A stretch of DNA of 64,000 nt. Source: Hydractinia symbiolongicarpus (lineage: Eukaryota > Cnidaria > Hydrozoa > Anthoathecata > Hydractiniidae). A program made the position numbers and the translations under genes. The notes beneath the pieces were generated by a model, which did not search any database, was not told where the DNA came from, and saw only the letters and a list, made by a program, of their open reading frames with translations. Location: assembly GCF_029227915.1 (NCBI RefSeq), contig NC_079888.1, positions 5,033,001 to 5,097,000 on the forward strand, written 5' to 3'. This document shows positions 12,230 to 24,480 of the stretch, piece by piece. Each line of letters opens with the position of its first letter. Positions within the stretch are counted from its first letter, which is position 1.

Positions 12230-15200
12230 GTATGAAAAGACGAATTTTTTTAATTACAATGATAACAAAATATTACCGACATACAGACGGAATATGGCTA
12301 CGTAATACAAATTTCCTAAAGGTGCTAAGGCAGTTCTAAAGGCAGAACGAGATGGGGTAATTGGTTATCTAAGTTAGATTAAAAAAATGACTAACAAGTT
12401 TAGTTTAGTGTTCTTATAATAATATAATTCCCTACTTTCGTTACCAGGCGAGGTAAAAAATCGAAACAGTCTTGTCTAAGAACAGAAACAGGGTCGATGT
12501 AGAGAAAACTTTGAGATGTTTAACCATGTGTAGCTGAAATTTAGTTACAGCGAATTTTGAAGTAAATTTTCCAACTAGCTACCTAGGGATGACATGGGCT
12601 TTGACGATTTTTATGTTGACGAGTAACCAAAAAGCTCAAGGACCGATCTAAAGATGAGAAAGGACGCATCAGTGTTATAAATTTCTCCTCCTGTATTTAG
12701 TATTTTCGATAAAGGTGGATATGTCATCATCTTTTTATGTAGACAATGTTTAGATAGTTAACTTAGCTATGTTAAAGAAGCTTCCAGACAGAATATTGAC
12801 AATGCATCTCAGTACTTTAACAATAAAACTTGACATTGTTGTTGTTCCTATCCTATGAAATGTTTTTTTTATCGATTGATGTATTGTAGAAATTACCTAT
12901 ATAATCATCTCAAGTGCAAACAAATCTGTTTTTCAACAAATCTGTTTTTCGTGCTTGCTTACATCGTAAGCTACCATTTTTCTTGAGTATTGGTATTACT
13001 GGTTCTTGTCGACCCATGTCATCAAGAGCTCTGAGACAATCACAATGCTTAGTAATCTGTATTGCTTTGCATTATGCAGACGGATTAACAATTTACAAAA
13101 TTGACTATTATATATTAGTAAATCAAATTAGCTCTATTTTATTCTCTAGCAGCAGAAAGAAAACACAGAGCATGAAAATGTGATGCCTTTGAATAATATT
13201 GGGAAATTTCAGTTTCAAAACGACGAAGAAAAAAATGTGACTATTTCAAAGCAATCGAATGAAGTATATGTGTGTTACAATGCATACCAAAAAGGCCTCC
13301 GGTTCCCTTTATTTGGGAGATCGGATATTTCTATTTTTTGCTTTATTTCAATATCCACTAAAAAGTTTTACCCTAAAATGAAATGAACTGGAGATATTTG
13401 CACTGATCTTTCTGTAGCACATTTACTGTTTAAAGTTCTCTGTGAAATGTAATATTTATGTTTTAAAACTTGGTTTCCTCTGGCGTTAATTAAAATTATT
13501 TTTTTAAGCCTAATGTACATGTCAATGACTCTTTAACACCCCGGTTTTAACTAAAATTAGCTAAATATAAAAACAAATAATTTTATGCTTTTAAAGTTTT
13601 AGTAGACTATTAGTAAACTTTATTTTTTTTAAATCTTTTATGTAAAAAACATTGAGCCTATTTTGCTGTGCAAAAGCCATTTCTTTAAACTTCTTTTTTC
13701 AAACGGTTGACAAAAAAGTTTATCATTAATAAGATTATATAATAATCCTTCTACAAGATCGAGGTATTTTCAATATTACCCTTGTTTTTACAAAAAAGTC
13801 AAAGAACCAAAATAATGGGTCATTTTTGTTTTTTTAATTTCGCCTACCTTTAATTTGCATAATGACAATCCAAAATATAATGGAAACGACGTGCTAACCC
13901 AAAAAACTCAATACAATTAACTCTGAGGTCAAAAATTGGCTCTTAAAAGCTAACGCAAATTAATGTCAGATGAAAACCAAGCTTAAATAACCCCAGTTAT
14001 AAAAGGCGTAAAAAATATTATTTTCGAATAGAATAGTAATTTCTTTATTAACCTTTTGAATATTTTTGTTTTCAAATAATAAGATTAAAACATTTGAAAT
14101 CTTGGAACCTATAATTAAACATGAGATCATTATCAAACTTCTAAATTTTGCTTATGTCTAGATACATCAGAATCATATTTCCATACTGCAAAAAAAATTA
14201 ATATTATGTTAAACCTTATTACATCGTCAGCATAATATAAAGTCGGTTTTCCATCTGGCCTTTTTTAACATTATTGTCAATAAAGTAAATTTAAGAAAAA
14301 TGTATTGATGTGAAGTTGTTTTATAATTGTGAGATGCATTTCCTAAAAGATGATACTGTAATCATGCTTAAGTTGTTATACAACCTGCAAAAATTAATTT
14401 TGAGGCAGAGCTATATACACTTGAGTGAAGTAGAAATATTTTTCTGATGTTTGTGTAAGTGTCACTAAACCTTTATAAAAATAATACCGGTCTGATTTTA
14501 TTCACTGCTGAACAATATTATATCAAATGAAACCGAAAGCAGATGCGTGTAAATTGCGTAATTGAAGGGTTAAGAGACCAAAATTGCCTTTGTTTCCAAT
14601 TTAACTGAATAAGCCTAAAAAAAATTTTCATTTTATGTTTTTTAAATAAGAGAAGCATATGGGTTAATCCAGTCAATTTTGTTGTTTGGTCAGAATGCCC
14701 AGAGCTTTAGCTTGTTTATTACCTGTAGGGTTAACACGCACCTGAATAGCACAACTTCGATCTCAGGATCTCAACGTCATAATTTGACATATTGTAATAA
14801 ATAACACGACAGTGTTGATCTACTGATTTATCGTTTTTACATCAATTTTTTACAACAAGATAAATACAGAATTAACATATAATGTAACACTGCTACAATA
14901 TTGCTTACCAACCTGGTTTTAAATTGTTGTGAAATGCTTTTTGTAAAGTATTGTATGTGTGTGTTTAAAAATATTAAAACCATTTAACAGTCGAATAATT
15001 AAACATGTTAAAGTGTATATTTTCTACATCAATATTTAAAACAATACTCATTTTCCGAATATTGAACTGCAAAACTGATGTATGCTTTTTTGTCTTAACA
15101 GTGAAAAAGATCTTTTCGAAAATTTTGAATTGATAAGGAACACTTTGTCTCCATGACATGCATATTATGTGATTTTGCGATGAAATACCAGCCATTTCCT

Positions 15201-16357
15201 TTTTTCTAGTACTATAAAGACATAGTGGCAAGTAGAAATTTTTTATTGATTAGTACTGACACTAACATGAGACTTTGGGCTAGACCAAAAGATGAAAGGT
15301 AATTCCTAAAAAAAATTTGACCAGTTTGTTAATCAATATTTTCTTACTTAAAGGTCATTTTTATAGATGAATTTATTTTTTACAACTTGCCTCTTGGGAG
15401 ATTAACGTGATAGCAAAAAGCAACAATTTAAGATGAAAAATAAGTATAAAGACCAAAACTGTGCCAAAAAAGGAAATTTTGCTTCATAAAATCAATGATT
15501 CTATCAAAATACGGGTGAAACATGCTATTTTAACCTCATTTTTAACAGAACAGAATCCTAAAGTTAGAGCTGTCTAAATTTTTAGCTTTTACAAACATTA
15601 GCTAGCTTTCGTTAAGCATACAAGAGAATGTCTGTACAGTTATGATAGGTGAAAGTATAAAAAGGTCACTGTTGCTGTGATAGAAAAATTAGCCAGTTGT
15701 TGACCTAAATGTTAAATTAGCAGGAACAATCTGCGATTTGATTTTCTGTTTTGTGAGCGACCATAAACATTTCTAAGATAAGTTGTTCAACTGAATTTAT
15801 TTTATTGAATGCTTTTTTTTCTAGAAAAGTGTTTTAGGGCTCTGCATATTGATCTACAAACAGCATAATTGACAGCATTATATATAATTGACAGCATAAC
15901 GTATAATTGACAGCATAATGTATAATTGACAGAATAATGTATAATTTACTGATTACACAAGAAATAAGGATCCATTTTACTCACGGAATTAAATTTCTAT
16001 GTAGTTTGTTCATTTCAAAATTGATGTCTATATTTAGTGGATGTTCATTTGGTGGAATGGTGACAGTGTCTCTTTTGAATGAAACATTTAAAATGTCTAC
16101 AAAATTGCTTGGTTGCAGTTACATGTTTCTCCTGTGAAACAAGGACAAGTACTAATAAATTTTTTTTAATTGTAAATCATTTTTTTTTCTCTGATACAAG
16201 GCTCCATTGATGAATTTGTGTAAAAACCTTAGAAAGCTTTAGTTTGTGTTTCCTGACATGACTCGAATTAGCAGGCCACAATTCCCGTGTGTTTAGATAT
16301 CGAATTTTGGTTGTGGGTAGTGTTACAAAAACGCGTCTTAATATGTCTATTTTATAG
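12230..16357. other. Long AT-rich non-coding stretch (probable intron)
   Basis: No exon can be supported. Short open frames at 12914-13386 show no recognisable domain or consistent splice borders. The stretch separates the PH segment from the first LRR exon of the second copy and is probably an expanded intron or degraded spacer. Confidence 0.5.
15866..15950 (+). repeat. ~19-bp tandem repeat (TATAATTGACAGCATAA)
   Basis: At least four consecutive units of ATAATTGACAGCATAA with small changes (TATATATAATT, CGTATAATT, TGTATAATT) are readable. It is a simple minisatellite in non-coding DNA. Confidence 0.8.
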
Positions 16358-17164
16358 GAAAACAATGCATGAACTATATTTGCGTAGATGTCCAATTATT
16401 CCACAAGACATCTATGCCATTGCTCATGCTTTGTCGTTCTACCCTGGCATAACTTTAATAGATTTAAGAAGTACACGTATGCCCAGTAAAGGTACTTGAT
16501 TCTTGGTTGTAAGCATGTTATATAATTAGACATTTTCCTTTTAGACCGGGTTCTCTAAAAACGTTATCTAGGTTAAAAACAAGCCAAATGAATATCTAAA
16601 ACACTAGCCTTGCTTATTTCTTTATGTATGTTGAGCCAGCACTTTAATCGTGATGGTAAAGACACTGTAAACTGATTTGGATTTTTAGTATTAAAATGAG
16701 ATAGATAAATTGAATGAAAGGTAGTCAAAACTTTGTCTTCCCTCGATCAGTTATATCACACCAAAAAGTCAGGAAAATAGACCAAACTTTGTCTAGCCAG
16801 GAGTTATCACAAAGCTGGACATCCCCCAAAATAGTTTTTATTGGTTAAAAAATACCTCGATGACATTCATGGTAAAAGTTGTAATGGTTTTTTTTATTCT
16901 ATAGGTCTTGTGTATTTACTAAAAGCACTTTGCAAGTACAAGTGGTTATAGAGTTTAGATTTTGGACAAAATGAAGCTATTGATTCTCGTGAAACAAGAC
17001 AAGAGTATCTCTTCCACACTTAAAATGCATAAAGTTTCGCAGTACAAATGTTGGAAATGTAACATGTATTTTTCTAATCCTTAAAGGTAAACTGTATTTG
17101 TAATATCTGTTTAGTTTTGTGATCATTGCATTTTGATCATTCCATTAGCAATTTGGACAATTCA

Positions 17165-18060
17165 ACGCTGGAATGATTTTATTTGCGATTATTTTTTTTT
17201 GCGATGATTGTATTTGTGATGATTTCAGTTGCGATGATTGTATTTGTGATGATTTCAGTTGCGATGATTTTATTTGTTATTATTTCATTTGTGATAGTTT
17301 TATTTGGGATGAGTGTATTTGTAATGATTTTATTTTTGATGATTTTTTTTTGAAAGGATTTCATTTCAGATGATTTCCTTAACGATGACTTCATTCGGGA
17401 CGAATACATTTGAGATTATTGCATTTGCGATGATTTTATTTGTGATAATTGTATTTGTTATGATTTCATTTGAGATGATTTCATTTGAGATGATTTCATT
17501 TGAGATGATTTCATTTGCGATGATTTCATTTTAGGTGATTTTATTTGAGATGATTTCATTTGAGATGATTTCATTTGCGATGATTTTATTTTAGGTGATT
17601 TTATTTGAGATGATTTCATTTGAGATGATTTCATTTGCGATGATTTCATTTTAGGTGATTTTATTTGTGATGATTTTATTTGCGATGATTTTATTTATAA
17701 TGGTTTCATTCCTGGTGATTTCATTTGTGGTGATTTCATTTGCGATGATTTTATTTAGAGTGATTGTATTTGCGAGGAGTGTGTTTTTAATAATATCATT
17801 TGCAATGAATTCATTTGTGATGATTTCATATAAATGATTCCATTTTGTGATGATTTCATATGTGATGATTTCATTTCTGTTAGTTTTATATGAAGTTTTG
17901 AAATTTGTGATATTATATTTTTGTGATACTTTCATTTGCAACAATTGTATTTGGGATGATCTCATTTGCGATGATTGTATTTAGTGATGATCTCATTTTG
18001 GATGATTTCATTTAGAATGATTGTATTTGCGAGGAGTGTGTTTTTAATGGTTTCATTTGT
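17165..18060 (+). repeat. 15-bp minisatellite (GATGATTTCATTTGA) within an intron
   Basis: About 60 imperfect tandem units of 15 bases follow the pattern GATGATTTCATTTGA/GCGATGATTTTATTT. They are cleanest at 17455-17650, where a roughly 60-bp higher-order pattern recurs (GATGATTTCATTTTAGGTGATTTTATTTGA). The period is a multiple of three, so it opens long Met-Lys-Ser-Ser-Gln-type frames on the minus strand that are not genes. The array sits between two LRR exons of the decayed copy. The same intron in the intact copy is only about 250 bp, so it expanded after duplication. Confidence 0.92.
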
Positions 18061-19482
18061 GTTAATTTTATTTGAAATTGTGAAATTGCAATGTTTTTAT
18101 GTTTCATAGTTTGAATTGCTGGACCTTTTTGTTTTAGACTCACGAAACGCTTACTCATGTTGATATTGGCTTTAATTCTGTTGATGATGTAAATTGCGAT
18201 GCTATTTCTCAAGTTATTATTCACAACACAAAGTTGGAAAAACTGCTCATGTGGCATAGTCATATCACTGAGCACGGTGCCATGGTATTGATAAGTGCTG
18301 TGGAACAACGACCATTGAGTTCACCTCTTTTGTGCGTAAAACTGCATGGATCGCAACATATATCTGAAGAAACATTAAAACTTTTTTCACGTAAGTCTCT
18401 TACGTGAAAAAGTTTGTACTCGCCATATTAAAATTAAATAGGATGTAAATAACAGCTTTGTTTTAATATTATTTTTTCATTTAAATCACGAAGTCATAAG
18501 GTCAGTAAATGTTTTACAATGTATCTGTTTTGTTTTTGTATATATTTTTTTGTTTATATTCGTACATGTATGTTGCTTGTTGAGCTAAATTTAAATTTGC
18601 TTAAATAAATTAAATATAATAAATTAAGACCATCATCAAAAATGACACTGTCTTTTTCTACAACTTCACAAAAATTCCTCTGAAGTCCGATCATAATCCG
18701 AATACTTTATAACCTGATTAAAAAGAATGAGTTGGCTAGAACGGACGCAACTGAGCTATATTCGGCTATACACGAAAAACAACAACAACAACCAAAATTG
18801 CAATATATTTTTTAAAATTGACTGCAAAATTCTTAAGCAGACAAATATGTCACAGTGAAGTCTCACGAAGTGCAATCAAGAAATAAGCCTGCCATTGTGT
18901 AGGTTAAAAAGTAACCACTTTTGTTCTTTGTCCACAGACCAACCTAAATTAGCAGCTACATCTTGCAATGACTGTAGATCTCTCATAGGAATGTCAACTC
19001 CAAGAAAACAGAAACGATAAGTTATCAAAAAAAGGCGTTGATTTTGTGGAAACACTTAGCGAAAACAAGATTGACGGTGAAACTGATAATGGTAATGAAA
19101 AAGAAGTTAAGTTTGAATTAAATGAAGAAATTCAAAAGAAAGGAAAGGTTGAAAAAAGAGGGCATAAATTCCGATCTTAAAGAGGGCCACATGTCTCCAC
19201 TTGATGACCCAGGTCTAAAATACCTTATGGGAACTAATTTTTGCGGAAACTAATTTTCGCGGAACTAATTTTCACTGGAACTAATTTTCGCGTTTTTGGG
19301 TATTAAGCGCGAAAATCAGTTCCCGCAGAAATAATGTTTTTCTCTCTTGATTTTCACTTTAATGTCGAAATTTAGGTATGTTTTAATGAAGTGAAGACAA
19401 TTACGAGGTTTCTTCTCCTAAAAAACTACCATCTAATGCATGTGGAACGTTTTTTTCTTTATATATTTATCTTGTCTTCTTT

Positions 19483-19860
19483 CTAAACAATTATATCTTT
19501 CACAGTTTTTTTGACGTTGTTTCTCGGGCTCTTGATTTTCTTCTTCACCCGCGCTTTTTCGTTTTTTCCTTTTCTCACAATTTTTGATGGCTTTGACTTT
19601 GGGGTAGATATGTCAATTGTATGGTGGATAAAGGAACCGATAATTGCGCTAGCATCAGGTTCGATATAAAGTAAATCCAATAACACTTCGAGTTTCTCGA
19701 TGATTTTTTTGTTGATTACTGTTCGTGGCATCATTACGGTTACATTACACGGTATTTCAAAACCTCCCTGAATTAGAGGAGACCTTATGTAATTTGTAGT
19801 TGACAGCTGAGCGTCGATTATTGCTCCACATTGCAATAGAAATTTTACTGTATTATACAT
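19483..19860 (-). CDS. Opposite-strand 125-aa ORF inside the DDE_1 transposon
   Basis: An open frame on the minus strand begins TVKFLLQCGAIIDAQ, which resembles the end of an ankyrin repeat. It continues with VIEKLEVLLDLLY-like helical sequence and a very basic Lys-rich C-terminus (KNEKARVKKKIK). It lies between the left terminal repeats and the truncated transposase and overlaps the start of the latter. It may be a captured host gene fragment or a second element-encoded protein. The ankyrin resemblance rests on one partial repeat and is weak. Confidence 0.35.
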   Translation of the reverse strand: MYNTVKFLLQCGAIIDAQLSTTNYIRSPLIQGGFEIPCNVTVMMPRTVINKKIIEKLEVLLDLLYIEPDASAIIGSFIHHTIDISTPKSKPSKIVRKGKNEKARVKKKIKSPRNNVKKTVKDIIV

Positions 19861-20550
19861 TGATCGAAGAGGTTATTGTGCCCTACGTAGTTGCACAACG
19901 CAAGTCTCTTAGTCTGGATGAGAACTACTACGCTTTATTGATACTTGACGTTTTTAGCGGACAAATGACCGAAGAAGTCAGGAAAAATTGAAAGAGAATC
20001 AAATCCTATTCGTATGTGTGCCTGCAAATATGACCAATTTATTCCAGCCACTTGATCTCACGGTTAACCGGTCCTTTAAAGCTATGATGAAGCGAAAATT
20101 TACTGAATGGTATAGCAAAGAAATAACCGAAGAACTTGAAAAAGGAACACCATTAGAGGATATCGATATCAAGCTGAAATTGTCCATTTTGAAACCATTG
20201 TATGCGAATTGGCTTGTAGATGCTTTCGATTTCTTCACCTCACCTGAAGGCAAAGACATAATATTGAAAGGATGGGAAAAAGCCGGAATAACAAATGCAG
20301 TTGCTAAAGGAATCAATGGTTTGGAAAGCCTAGATCTATTTGATTCAATAGATCCATTGGCAGACCTTCAAGAGCCAGTTGACCATTCTGATCGTGCTCT
20401 TGTCACAACGAGCAAAACTATTTCGTAAATGATAGAGAAGAATCCGAAGATGACAACGAATCGGACGAGGAATGGATTGAAGAAGAAACCGGTGACGAGA
20501 TGAGTAACATTTTTGATATCCTTGAAGATGATGAGGAAGAAGAAAATTAA
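19857..20550 (+). pseudogene. DDE_1 transposase, N-terminally truncated and frameshifted
   Basis: Recognisable family blocks are VIVPYVVAQRKSLSLDEN, LLILDVFSGQMT (catalytic Asp), then after a break VPANMTNLFQPLDLTVN followed by FKAMMKRKFTEWY. This is the hallmark C-terminal half of the DDE_1 transposases of Tigger/pogo-type elements. A TGA at about 19989 separates the blocks. A further frame change near 20425 leads into an acidic tail ending at TAA near 20550. The N-terminal DNA-binding region is absent, so the protein is inactive. Confidence 0.75.
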
Positions 20551-20819
20551 TTTTTATCTTTTTTTCTTCATTATCTGTGCTTAAAATATACATACCTGTT
20601 AAAAGCTCATACGAAAAATCCAAATATCTCTTTTCTGAAATCTTGCTTGAAGGTACCCAACGCGAAAATTAGTTCAGCGAAATTTTTCAGAAACCCTCCG
20701 AGCGCGAAAATTAGTTTCGCGAAATATTCCAATTCAATGCCCTCCGAGTGCGAAATAAGTTCCGCGAAAATTAGTTTACGCGAAAATTAGTTCACGCGAA
20801 AATTAGTTCCCTTAAGGTA

Positions 20820-21039
20820 CTTCTTTAATTTTTTTTTTTTTTTTTTGCACCATGCAAGACACTTATCTTATTCTCTGACAGTTTTAATATCGTGTTTTTT
20901 AATATCCCATCCTTAGTAACAATATCATGGTATTATATTAATGTGTTCTGTGGCTTTTGTAATTAGCTCTATGTGGTTAAGAAAGTAGCAATTATAGATC
21001 ACATGTTCCGACGTAAAACGTAAGGATCTCTATTTGTGG
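20820..21039. other. Intron remnant with mutated acceptor
   Basis: A poly-T stretch follows the transposon. The sequence then aligns with the end of the corresponding intron in the intact copy (around 2190-2205), except that the terminal AG is GG at 21038-21039. Splicing to the following exon at its original border should fail. Confidence 0.6.
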
Positions 21040-22234
21040 AAAAAATGGTGGCAGATGTCTTGGACCAAAAGCTTATTGGCGAAAGAGCTGACGGGTTGTA
21101 TTTTTCAGAAACGCTGCTTGACGATTATGTTAAGGCAAAAGAACTTTGGTCTTCTCCCAGTAGATGTGATCATCCCATCCTGGATGTCATCGCATATTAT
21201 TATAATAATAAAACACACAATGACTTACTTGCTGATGTAAACATAGCTTTGGAAAAATGTAAATTTCTTGGACTTGTAATTGAAGAGAAAGAAGTCCATT
21301 CTAATCAAGAAGGTAGTACCCGTTTTTAATGCTATTAGAATTTTGGATAATGTAAGAAATCGCAATGGTATTGTTTTGTCTCCCCTCTCTCGTTTGGTAA
21401 TCTAGGTAGTTCTAAGCAGTTAAGGATCCAGGAACTACTTTCGTAGGTACATTTATTTCATGTGTTTCTAAGAGCTACACTATGAGCGGCAACTTCCAAG
21501 ATGGTTTTAAGCCTGATCGAGTGGCTGATTCATATTTTGCACGCTGAATATGTGCCTGTGCTAGTGTATTAGCTGGCTGGTTTATTACTTCAAAAGATCT
21601 TGCACGAAGATGTGTTCCTTATTTAACTGGGTAGTACCAGTATAGTACACCAACACAGCACTGGTCGATGAGTGACGGTGCATCGGTCGATGATTGTTAT
21701 AGCTGCTATAAGCACTGTACTGAAAGACGGATGACATTGGTTATTTTCAATGATTTGTAAATGTATTTTTGTTTGATGGAATTTTATCCTAAACATTGGT
21801 TATTCGTATTTCTTTCTGTCTAGCTTATTATTTTTAATTATTTGTAAGTATATTAACTGGTGTGAGATCTAAAAGGTTAGCTGTAAAGAGAAAGTGGTTT
21901 TGTTGTGTTTTATGTATTTGAATTTGGTTTAGTGGAACACTGTACTGATCTTGGTGACTTTGATGCAAACAGACCACAAATATTCTCAATGATGTCAACT
22001 CAAATTGGTTTCGAAGCAAGTTATTTGTCTCATTTCCTGTTGGACTTCGGTGACGTACTAACCATTTTAGTTGCTAATGAGGGAAATTTGACGGCGTACG
22101 CTAGTGACGTACTGGTAACGTGGTACAGATGGACAAAAAAAGAACTGCGAACTTGGAAAAACTTGCGAAGTGTTCTGAAGTTCTTGTGTAAAAGTAAATT
22201 TATTGATGATATCGAAGTAGAATTTAAGGACTAA

Positions 22235-22755
22235 CTATTTTAAGTGTTTATTCTATAATTTTTTTTCTTTCAAAAAACAATTGAGAAAAAAAATTTAAAA
22301 TTAGGATTCTTTAAATACAATTTTTATTTTTTAATCATCGTACCTAAGTTCTTCAACCTGACTCCGGTGTCATGGGGAATTATGAAGCAGGGAATTAAGA
22401 CTCAGAGTCATAAGTCCCTAGTAAATTAGGATTTGCAGTCATGTTTTCCTAGTGTTTAAGAATTAGGCAGTTCTAATTCCCTAGTGATTTAGGAATGCAT
22501 CGGTGAATTAAGACTCCAAGGTAATGATTTATAAAGTTAATGAATAAAACAATTTTTTTTAAAAATCATCTTTTAAAAGAAATCAAACAAAATTACAAAT
22601 AAATTGTATATGTTCATACAATATTATTATTGCATGTATGTATACAAATATAAGAAGTATAAAAATATAAAAATGTGCTTTGAAAATAATATTAACAATG
22701 GAAACATTAATATTTTAACAAATTCCAAAAATAGTTCCATTGGAAGTTATTTCGC
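22235..22755. other. Spacer between the decayed LRR gene and the Ginger1-like element
   Basis: AT-rich. The phrase TCCCTAGT-(A/G)-A-TTAGGA recurs twice around 22413-22495. No exon was seen. The right end probably includes the terminal region of the adjacent transposon, whose exact boundary was not found. Confidence 0.4.
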
Positions 22756-23340
22756 TCAAGGCACATTATGTTGTTGTACTTTTGAAAACGGTCGCAATTC
22801 TTTCTCCACTAAACACGAAATGAGATGGCTTCTCATCTGCTGCACATCAAATCGAGCTTTAATGGGAGATTTCCCATCCAGAATTTCGGCTGCGTAAGCA
22901 ATGGCAAATACGCCACAGTTGAAACCGTCTTCTTTCTTTTGAACATGAAGCAATGACATTGTAAGTTTTCCAGCTGAGGTGTGTTTGAATTTTCGATAGA
23001 GTGCGTTTAAACTGGCATCGTCCATTATATTACCGTTAAGCCAGGCATCTTTAAATCTCAAAATGTTTTGATCTTCTTCTTTTAAGTAATTAAACTCATT
23101 TTGTAACCAGAACGCGATATCTTCGTCGTTAGAAAGTGATTCAACAACATTTTTCAAGTAAATTTTTTACACGATGTACCATGAATACTTTTCTTTACCA
23201 AGAATAAGCCAAGCTGATTTCCATTTCTTTTCGCTGATAAGTCCGCTCTTTTGACCAAATACTTTCGTCAGTTTTCTGATACTAACCTTGATCAGATTTT
23301 GGCGATAAAAGTGCTCGAATTCTTCATGCGTCTAAATGTT
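22756..23340 (-). pseudogene. Ulp1/C48-type cysteine peptidase fragment of the Ginger1-like element
   Basis: Two frames are interrupted by a stop at about 23164-23170. The upstream part reads HEEFEHFYRQNL and later KKWKSAW; the downstream part begins KNVVESLSND. The latter ends with GFNCGVFAIAYAAEIL, where the Cys is the expected nucleophile of Ulp1 peptidases, and MRSHLISCL. The catalytic His-Asp region is only partly visible. In transposons this module is thought to process or deconjugate SUMO-like tags. Here it is non-functional or relic. Confidence 0.7.
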
Positions 23341-23673
23341 AACACGTGGAAGCAGTTGTATTCCTTTTTGTTTACAATTTAAAACCTGGAGCATGTTCGA
23401 ATTATTGAATGGTATTCTTGTATTGGGTTTTTAGAGCTGGAAATAGTGTTTAATAATATGGTTCCAACTATTTCATCTGGTAGTTTATCCCATAGGTTAG
23501 TTGATTCGGTTGACTCATCGTTTAGAGATGGTTTGCCAAAGTCCATCGGTTTAAAAAGGTTATTATCACCGTCAGCATCATTTTCTTCTTCAGTTATGCT
23601 GACATGGTCATCGTTAATGTATTCCGTATTACTTTCTATATAAGACTTAAAAGGAGCTTGTTAAACTTCTTTT

Positions 23674-24480
23674 TTAAACGGTTTCATTTTGGTTCTTTAA
23701 TGAAGCTAAGCCATGGTCAGTCAAGTTCGTCAACTCGTAAGGCCCCAACCACTTAAATGTAAATTTTTCTTCTTTTCTATCAATACGCTTATTGTCCATT
23801 AAAAGAACTTTATCTCCAAATTTAATGTCATTACCTTTTAAAGAAGTAGCTGACTCCAGAACTGTATCGAACATAGCTTTGTCAAAAGGCTCATCTAAGT
23901 TCCAAAGATCGTTTGTATTGTGCTTAATATCAATCGGCAACATTGCTTTTCTATTGCATAAAAGCTCGAACGGGGAATATTTTGTACACGCATGCTTGCT
24001 GACGCGATGAATAAAAAGTACACCTTCGATAACATATGGCCAATCTGTAAGGTTACTATCCAACACTTTTTTTAATGCATTTTTAATTGTTCTATTCTGT
24101 CTTTCCACAAGACCATTTGCTTGTGGGTGGTATGCACTTGTAACACGTTGGTTGGTGCCAGTGTGACGATGCAATTCACCGTTGACGAACTCTCAACCTT
24201 GGTCATTTATTTGGATGGAGAAGCAACCGTGTCTGCAAATTTGGTTTCGCTTCAGACCATTTGCTGAAGTAATCTATGCATACAACTAAACAGCAAAACC
24301 CATCAACCTCTTTTAAGTTACAGATACCGATACCAATCTAATTCATCACGGCTGTTAGAACAGGTATACTGTGCAGCTCAGTTTTCGTCTAAGTATCAAA
24401 CTTCCTTGTTTTTGGCAGGGTACACACGTTTTTACATCATTGTATATTGAATACCAAAAAAACGAGCAGAAATTTTGCTA
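23674..24480 (-). pseudogene. Ginger1/Gypsy-type integrase core with GPY/F tail, premature stop
   Basis: The integrase begins with degenerate zinc-binding sequence. The first catalytic Asp follows in the CIDYFSKW context, then the second in NDQG. A TGA at 24193-24195 replaces the codon just after that motif. Open sequence continues with AYHPQANGLVERQN (Glu of DDE), then WPYVIEG, and ends in a GPY/F module (WLGPYEL). Additional stops lie upstream. The pieces belong to the same element as the neighbouring Ulp1 fragment. Confidence 0.75.

Larger units (their letters stand above)
19221..20819 (+). mobile_element. DDE_1 (pogo/CENP-B-like) DNA transposon, internally rearranged
   Basis: The element has inverted ends TACCTTA-T/A-GGGAACTAATTTT-T/C-GCG. 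Several sub-terminal repeats of GAACTAATTTTCGCG (left, 19235-19320) are mirrored by GCGAAAATTAGTTC (right, 20655-20808). The 3' half encodes the C-terminal part of a DDE_1 transposase. The 5' half is replaced by an unrelated minus-strand open frame. It inserted a few bases after an exon-like border in the decayed LRR/death-domain copy; the intact copy lacks it. Confidence 0.8.
16358..22234 (+). pseudogene. Decayed second copy of the LRR / death-domain gene
   Basis: Exon counterparts are 16358-16492, 16905-17086, 18138-18390, about 18941-19215, 21040-21312 and 21933-22234, in the same order as 865-3035. The first adds an upstream LRR (MHELYLRRC, ITLIDLRS). Lesions: an in-frame TAG at 16949-16951 and later stops in the second exon; one extra base at the end of 18138-18390; at least two frameshifts in the charged linker exon; a changed donor (GTCTAA); a transposon 1 kb before the next exon; and the acceptor AG of the 21040 exon changed to GG at 21038-21039. 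The last two exons keep open frames of exactly 273 and 302 bp, as in the intact copy, and the death domain is well preserved. A shortened product from the 3' exons cannot be excluded. Confidence 0.75.

Noticed and set aside
12914-13386. Two adjacent plus-strand frames between the PH and LRR pieces
   Set aside because: No consistent splice borders or domain; may include decayed exons but not supportable.
17179-17965. Minus-strand open frames rich in Met-Lys-Ser-Ser-Gln
   Set aside because: They are translations of a 15-bp minisatellite whose period is a multiple of three.
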